Source of the DNA: JAICKM01 sp038228295
Lineage (GTDB): Bacteria > Chloroflexota > Chloroflexia > QHBQ01 > JAICKM01
Reading direction: 5' to 3'
Assembly: GCA_038228295.1 (NCBI GenBank)
Contig: JBBRPH010000003.1
Location: 87,306 to 151,305 of the forward strand
DNA: 64,000 bases
The notes under the pieces: generated by a model
What the model saw: only the letters and a program-made list of their open reading frames with translations
Told to the model about the DNA's origin: nothing
Databases searched by the model: none
Part shown: positions 61,392-64,000 of the stretch, piece by piece
Layout: each line of letters starts with the position of its first letter
Numbering within the stretch: position 1 is the first letter of the stretch
Program-made: the position numbers and the translations under genes

Positions 61392-63257
61392 ATGCAAGAC
61401 GTACCCCTACTTGAAGACCTGAGCGGCCCGCTACCGGCGCACGATCACAAGCGCTGGGAGGCGCTGCTGGGCGCGGCGTTGTTGCTGGGTGTGCTGATCG
61501 CCGGTGGCTGGACCTGGGTCCATGGCGAAGAGGCTGCGCAGGCGTATCGAGCCGGCCGCACGGCAGCGACGGCGCATCACTGGGCCGCCGCCGCCACGGC
61601 CTATCGGCAGGCAGGCGATTGGCGCGATGCGCTCGTCCGCGCAGGGCAGGCGCAGGATCAACTGCGGCAGTTTACCACGTTGGCGGCGCAGGGCCTATCG
61701 GCGGCAGAGCGCGACGATTGGGCGGCTTCGGTGCGCGCCTACACGGATGCGCTGGCGATCCAGTCGGATGGGACGGATGTGGCGGCGCAATTGGATAAGG
61801 CGCGCCGGCAACTCATCCGCACCGGGTTGGCGGGTACGGTGTTGCTCCGCACAGATGGGGGAGTCGCCGGTCTCTACTTGGATGCCGGCGCAACCCCCTT
61901 GCTGGGTAGCGATGCCGCCAGCCGCGTGCGTGCAGTGGCCGCCGATGGGCAGCGCTTCGTCTATGACCGACCCGCGTTGGGTAGCGGCACGGGTGCCCCG
62001 GTCGCCACGCCGGTGCCGCGCGCCGATTTCTGGCTGCCGTCAGTCACCGCCGACGCTACGCGGGTCGCGGTGCTGGTGCAGTTAGGGGCCGCAGGCGTGC
62101 CGATGGTACAGCCGTTGCCCGTGCCGCTGGACGGCAACGGCTACGGCGTGTTTTTGGGCGATGTGCTCTGGTGGTATGCGCCGCACGCCGATCTCGGCTA
62201 CTACAGCTATACGGTCGTCTATTACGACCTGCGGAGTGGTGCAAGCGGGGAGATCGCCGGCCCTAATGGGCGTGTGCAGCCGGTCGCCTGGGCAGCCGAT
62301 GGTAGCCGGGCGATCCTGGCCGCCTACGCTAGTGTGCCGGCGGGCGCGCTGCCCCAGGTGCAGCTTTACCTCGTGGATGCGCATGGCCGGCGCCAGGGTT
62401 CGCCCGGCCCGATACAGGGCAGCTTAGGCACGGTGGAGGGGACGCTGGGCGCGGTGGGCATCAGCCCGGACGGTCGCTATCTGTTTGTCCAGACAAGTGG
62501 GCGCGGCGGCACGGCGCACACGCTCTACCTTGCCGATCTCAAGCCCACTTACGGACGTACACCGGGGAGTCTCAACAGCGTGGAAGGACTGAACGTGCCG
62601 GGCGGATTGTCGGGCGGGCTGACTGCGGCATGGATTGGTTCGCCGACGCGCTTACTGATCGACACCTGGGTCGGCACACAGGAGCGGCTGGCGTTATTTG
62701 ATCCCGCTGCGGGTTCTTCTGTTGCGGAGCGACAGCCCCAAGCTAGCCTCTGGCGAAGCCTCTGGCAAGGGTTGGCCCACCCCGACACACCGGACGTGGC
62801 GGCGCTGGCCCTGGATGGCGGCCGATTGGCGTGGCGCTACCGTGCGGCCGATGGATCGGATCGGCTGCTGGTACTGGATCGGCAAAGTGGGCAGCAACGC
62901 GAGATCCCGCTTAGTGGCGTGGGCAGCCGCTCATTGGATGTGGCGTTTACGCCGACGGGCGACTACCTGATCTATGGTAGCTATCGGTTGGACGGTAGTG
63001 CGGCGGGCCGGTTGGCTCCAGTCTTGAGTTGGCCGCTGCACGAGGTCGGCCCGCCGGTGCAACTGGGTGAGCGGGTATGGGATGCTCAACTGCCCAGTCT
63101 GGCTCTGCCGGCAGCAGGTAGCTTGGTCGCGTTTATCACACCACAGCACACGCTGCACGCCGTAACCCCAGACGGCCGCACCGATTTATCTATCGCCACG
63201 GGAGTCGCGGCCATTTGGAACCTGCACCGCCCACCTGATCCGGGTTGGTTTCACTGA
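61392..63257 (+). CDS. Membrane-anchored protein with TPR-like helices and beta-propeller
   Basis: The protein is 621 residues. One N-terminal membrane helix (EALLGAALLLGVLIAGGWTW, about 23-42) is followed by TPR-like helical pairs (AAATAYRQAGDWRDALVRAG and SVRAYTDALAIQSDGTDVAA). About 470 residues of TolB/WD40-like beta-propeller follow, with repeats such as WAADGSRAILAAYAS, ISPDGRYLFVQTSGRG and FTPTGDYLIYGSYRL. The propeller is probably extracytoplasmic. GAAGGAG precedes the ATG. It lies 42 bases after GH130, so it may be the last operon gene, but no enzymatic role is visible. Confidence 0.8.
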   Translation: MQDVPLLEDLSGPLPAHDHKRWEALLGAALLLGVLIAGGWTWVHGEEAAQAYRAGRTAATAHHWAAAATAYRQAGDWRDALVRAGQAQDQLRQFTTLAAQGLSAAERDDWAASVRAYTDALAIQSDGTDVAAQLDKARRQLIRTGLAGTVLLRTDGGVAGLYLDAGATPLLGSDAASRVRAVAADGQRFVYDRPALGSGTGAPVATPVPRADFWLPSVTADATRVAVLVQLGAAGVPMVQPLPVPLDGNGYGVFLGDVLWWYAPHADLGYYSYTVVYYDLRSGASGEIAGPNGRVQPVAWAADGSRAILAAYASVPAGALPQVQLYLVDAHGRRQGSPGPIQGSLGTVEGTLGAVGISPDGRYLFVQTSGRGGTAHTLYLADLKPTYGRTPGSLNSVEGLNVPGGLSGGLTAAWIGSPTRLLIDTWVGTQERLALFDPAAGSSVAERQPQASLWRSLWQGLAHPDTPDVAALALDGGRLAWRYRAADGSDRLLVLDRQSGQQREIPLSGVGSRSLDVAFTPTGDYLIYGSYRLDGSAAGRLAPVLSWPLHEVGPPVQLGERVWDAQLPSLALPAAGSLVAFITPQHTLHAVTPDGRTDLSIATGVAAIWNLHRPPDPGWFH

Positions 63258-63262
63258 TGGAA

Positions 63263-63296
63263 GCAGTGCGGCTGCATAAGCTGCCGCAGCCGCTGC
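63263..63296. terminator. Stem-loop between convergent genes
   Basis: CGGCTGC (63269-63275) pairs with GCAGCCG (63286-63292), extended by GCAG/CTGC across a two-base bulge. It lies between the propeller gene (+) and the chemoreceptor gene (-). Confidence 0.5.
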
Positions 63297-63333
63297 ATTA
63301 CAAATCATTTAAGGTTTAACTAACCGCTGGAGT

Positions 63334-64000
63334 TTAGCCGGCCTGCCGGAGCGAGGCGGTAGGGGTCTCTGCCGCCACGAAGCCATCCGAGACTGTGCGC
63401 AATTCGCCGGCAATGTCGCTCATATCCCCAGCGGCGTGTGCGGCTTGCAGGCTGCTGCCGGCGGTCCGGCGGGTGCCGGCGGCGATCTCGTGCATGGTGG
63501 CGACCACCTGCTCGCTGGCGGTGCGTTGCTGCTGCGTCGCCAGATTGATCGCGTTGGCGAGTTGTGCCGTGCGCTCCACCATGCCGATGATGTCTTCGTT
63601 CGCATCGCCCGATTGGTGCGCCAAGCCGACGCCCTTCTCGGTCTCTTTGAGGCCGTCTTCGGTCGCCATGACGGCGGCATTGGTCGCGGCTTGCACCTGG
63701 GCGATGACGGCGCGCACCTCACGGGTGGCGGCGGCGCTGCGCTGGGCCAGCTTCTTGACCTCGGAGGCCACCACGCCGAAGCGCTCGCCCACTTCACCGC
63801 CTGCCCCGGCACTCTCGACGGCGGCGTTGAGGGCCAGGATATGGGTCTGGCCGGCCATAGTGTCAATGAGGTCAATGATCTCGCTGATGCGCTGGGACTG
63901 GGCGGAGAGGGCGAGGATGCGGGCGGTGATGTCGTTGACGCGGGAGCGGATCATCGCCATGCCGATGATGGAATCGCGGACGGCTTCCTGGCCGTGGCCG
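63334..64000 (-). CDS. Methyl-accepting chemotaxis protein, signalling domain (partial, runs off right edge)
   Basis: The last ~221 residues of a chemoreceptor are present and the frame stays open to the window edge. The coiled-coil signalling hairpin is clear: IIDLIDTMAGQTHILALNAA followed by VESAGAGGEVGERFGVVASE and VKKLAQRSAAATREV. The hairpin tip normally reads ALNAAIEAARAGE, so this AVESAGAGGE version is slightly diverged. The sensor part lies outside the window. It ends with TAA at 63334 and has no CheW-like genes beside it here. Confidence 0.92.
   Translation of the reverse strand, partial: GHGQEAVRDSIIGMAMIRSRVNDITARILALSAQSQRISEIIDLIDTMAGQTHILALNAAVESAGAGGEVGERFGVVASEVKKLAQRSAAATREVRAVIAQVQAATNAAVMATEDGLKETEKGVGLAHQSGDANEDIIGMVERTAQLANAINLATQQQRTASEQVVATMHEIAAGTRRTAGSSLQAAHAAGDMSDIAGELRTVSDGFVAAETPTASLRQAG

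Overview
The window is GC-rich bacterial DNA and most likely comes from a member of the Chloroflexota. That assignment is an inference. It rests on an F420-type (Ddn-like) oxidoreductase, a soluble-adenylyl-cyclase-like cyclase/AAA/TPR giant protein, several zinc-ribbon/transmembrane proteins, a CHAT protease locus and short heptamer repeats at gene ends. None of the four tRNA genes encodes its CCA end. No 16S rRNA or other decisive phylogenetic marker is present.

Layout: 1-270 is the start of a response regulator leaving the left edge, followed by a tandem-repeat upstream region and tRNA-Asn. 808-6289 (+) holds RtcB RNA ligase, Bcp peroxiredoxin, an APH-fold kinase, a macrodomain protein and a phytoene-desaturase-like flavoprotein. 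6392-17754 (-) holds low-complexity, LON-domain, membrane and GNAT proteins, the 1361-residue cyclase-ATPase, two zinc-ribbon membrane proteins (one a thioredoxin fusion) and a glycine-zipper protein. 17955-25144 (+) is a PCYCGC lipoprotein followed by a glycan-type cluster with three GT4 and one GT2 glycosyltransferases, a cupin, a helical protein and one frameshifted small gene. 25147-29217 (-) is a CHAT protease flanked by a two-TM protein and an acidic protein with three copies of an unrecognised repeat. Three tRNAs (Ser-GGA, Ser-CGA, Arg-GCG) and two hypothetical/TPR genes follow.

32014-33997 is a decayed region with a frameshifted small coiled-coil gene and an IS605-type TnpB remnant around an intact Ddn-like gene. 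33998-49251 holds a secreted surface protein, a MarR-MFS operon whose transporter has an in-frame TGA, a histidine kinase/response regulator/LivJ-like lipoprotein operon, a NitT/TauT-type ABC importer, an ECF sigma/anti-sigma pair and a secreted phosphoesterase. Two of the secreted proteins end in MPxTG, a hydrophobic segment and a basic tail, which resembles a sortase signal.

49483-61349 (+) is a carbohydrate-utilisation operon. A clear sigma70-type promoter with a LacI-type operator just downstream leads into a lipoprotein with an alpha-helical N-terminal part and a CBM9-like domain, a LacI regulator, a sugar ABC importer (binding protein, MalF, MalG), a six-hairpin glycosidase-like protein, a Gfo/Idh/MocA dehydrogenase and a GH130 phosphorylase/hydrolase. 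Most junctions overlap by 1 to 4 bases. A propeller protein (61392) and a truncated chemoreceptor (63334 to the right edge) finish the window.

The most notable items are the CHAT/acidic-repeat module, the LacI-controlled GH130 operon with two unassigned large enzymes, the MPxTG proteins, three broken or recoded reading frames (19931, 32448, 37961) and the heptamer repeats at gene 3' ends.
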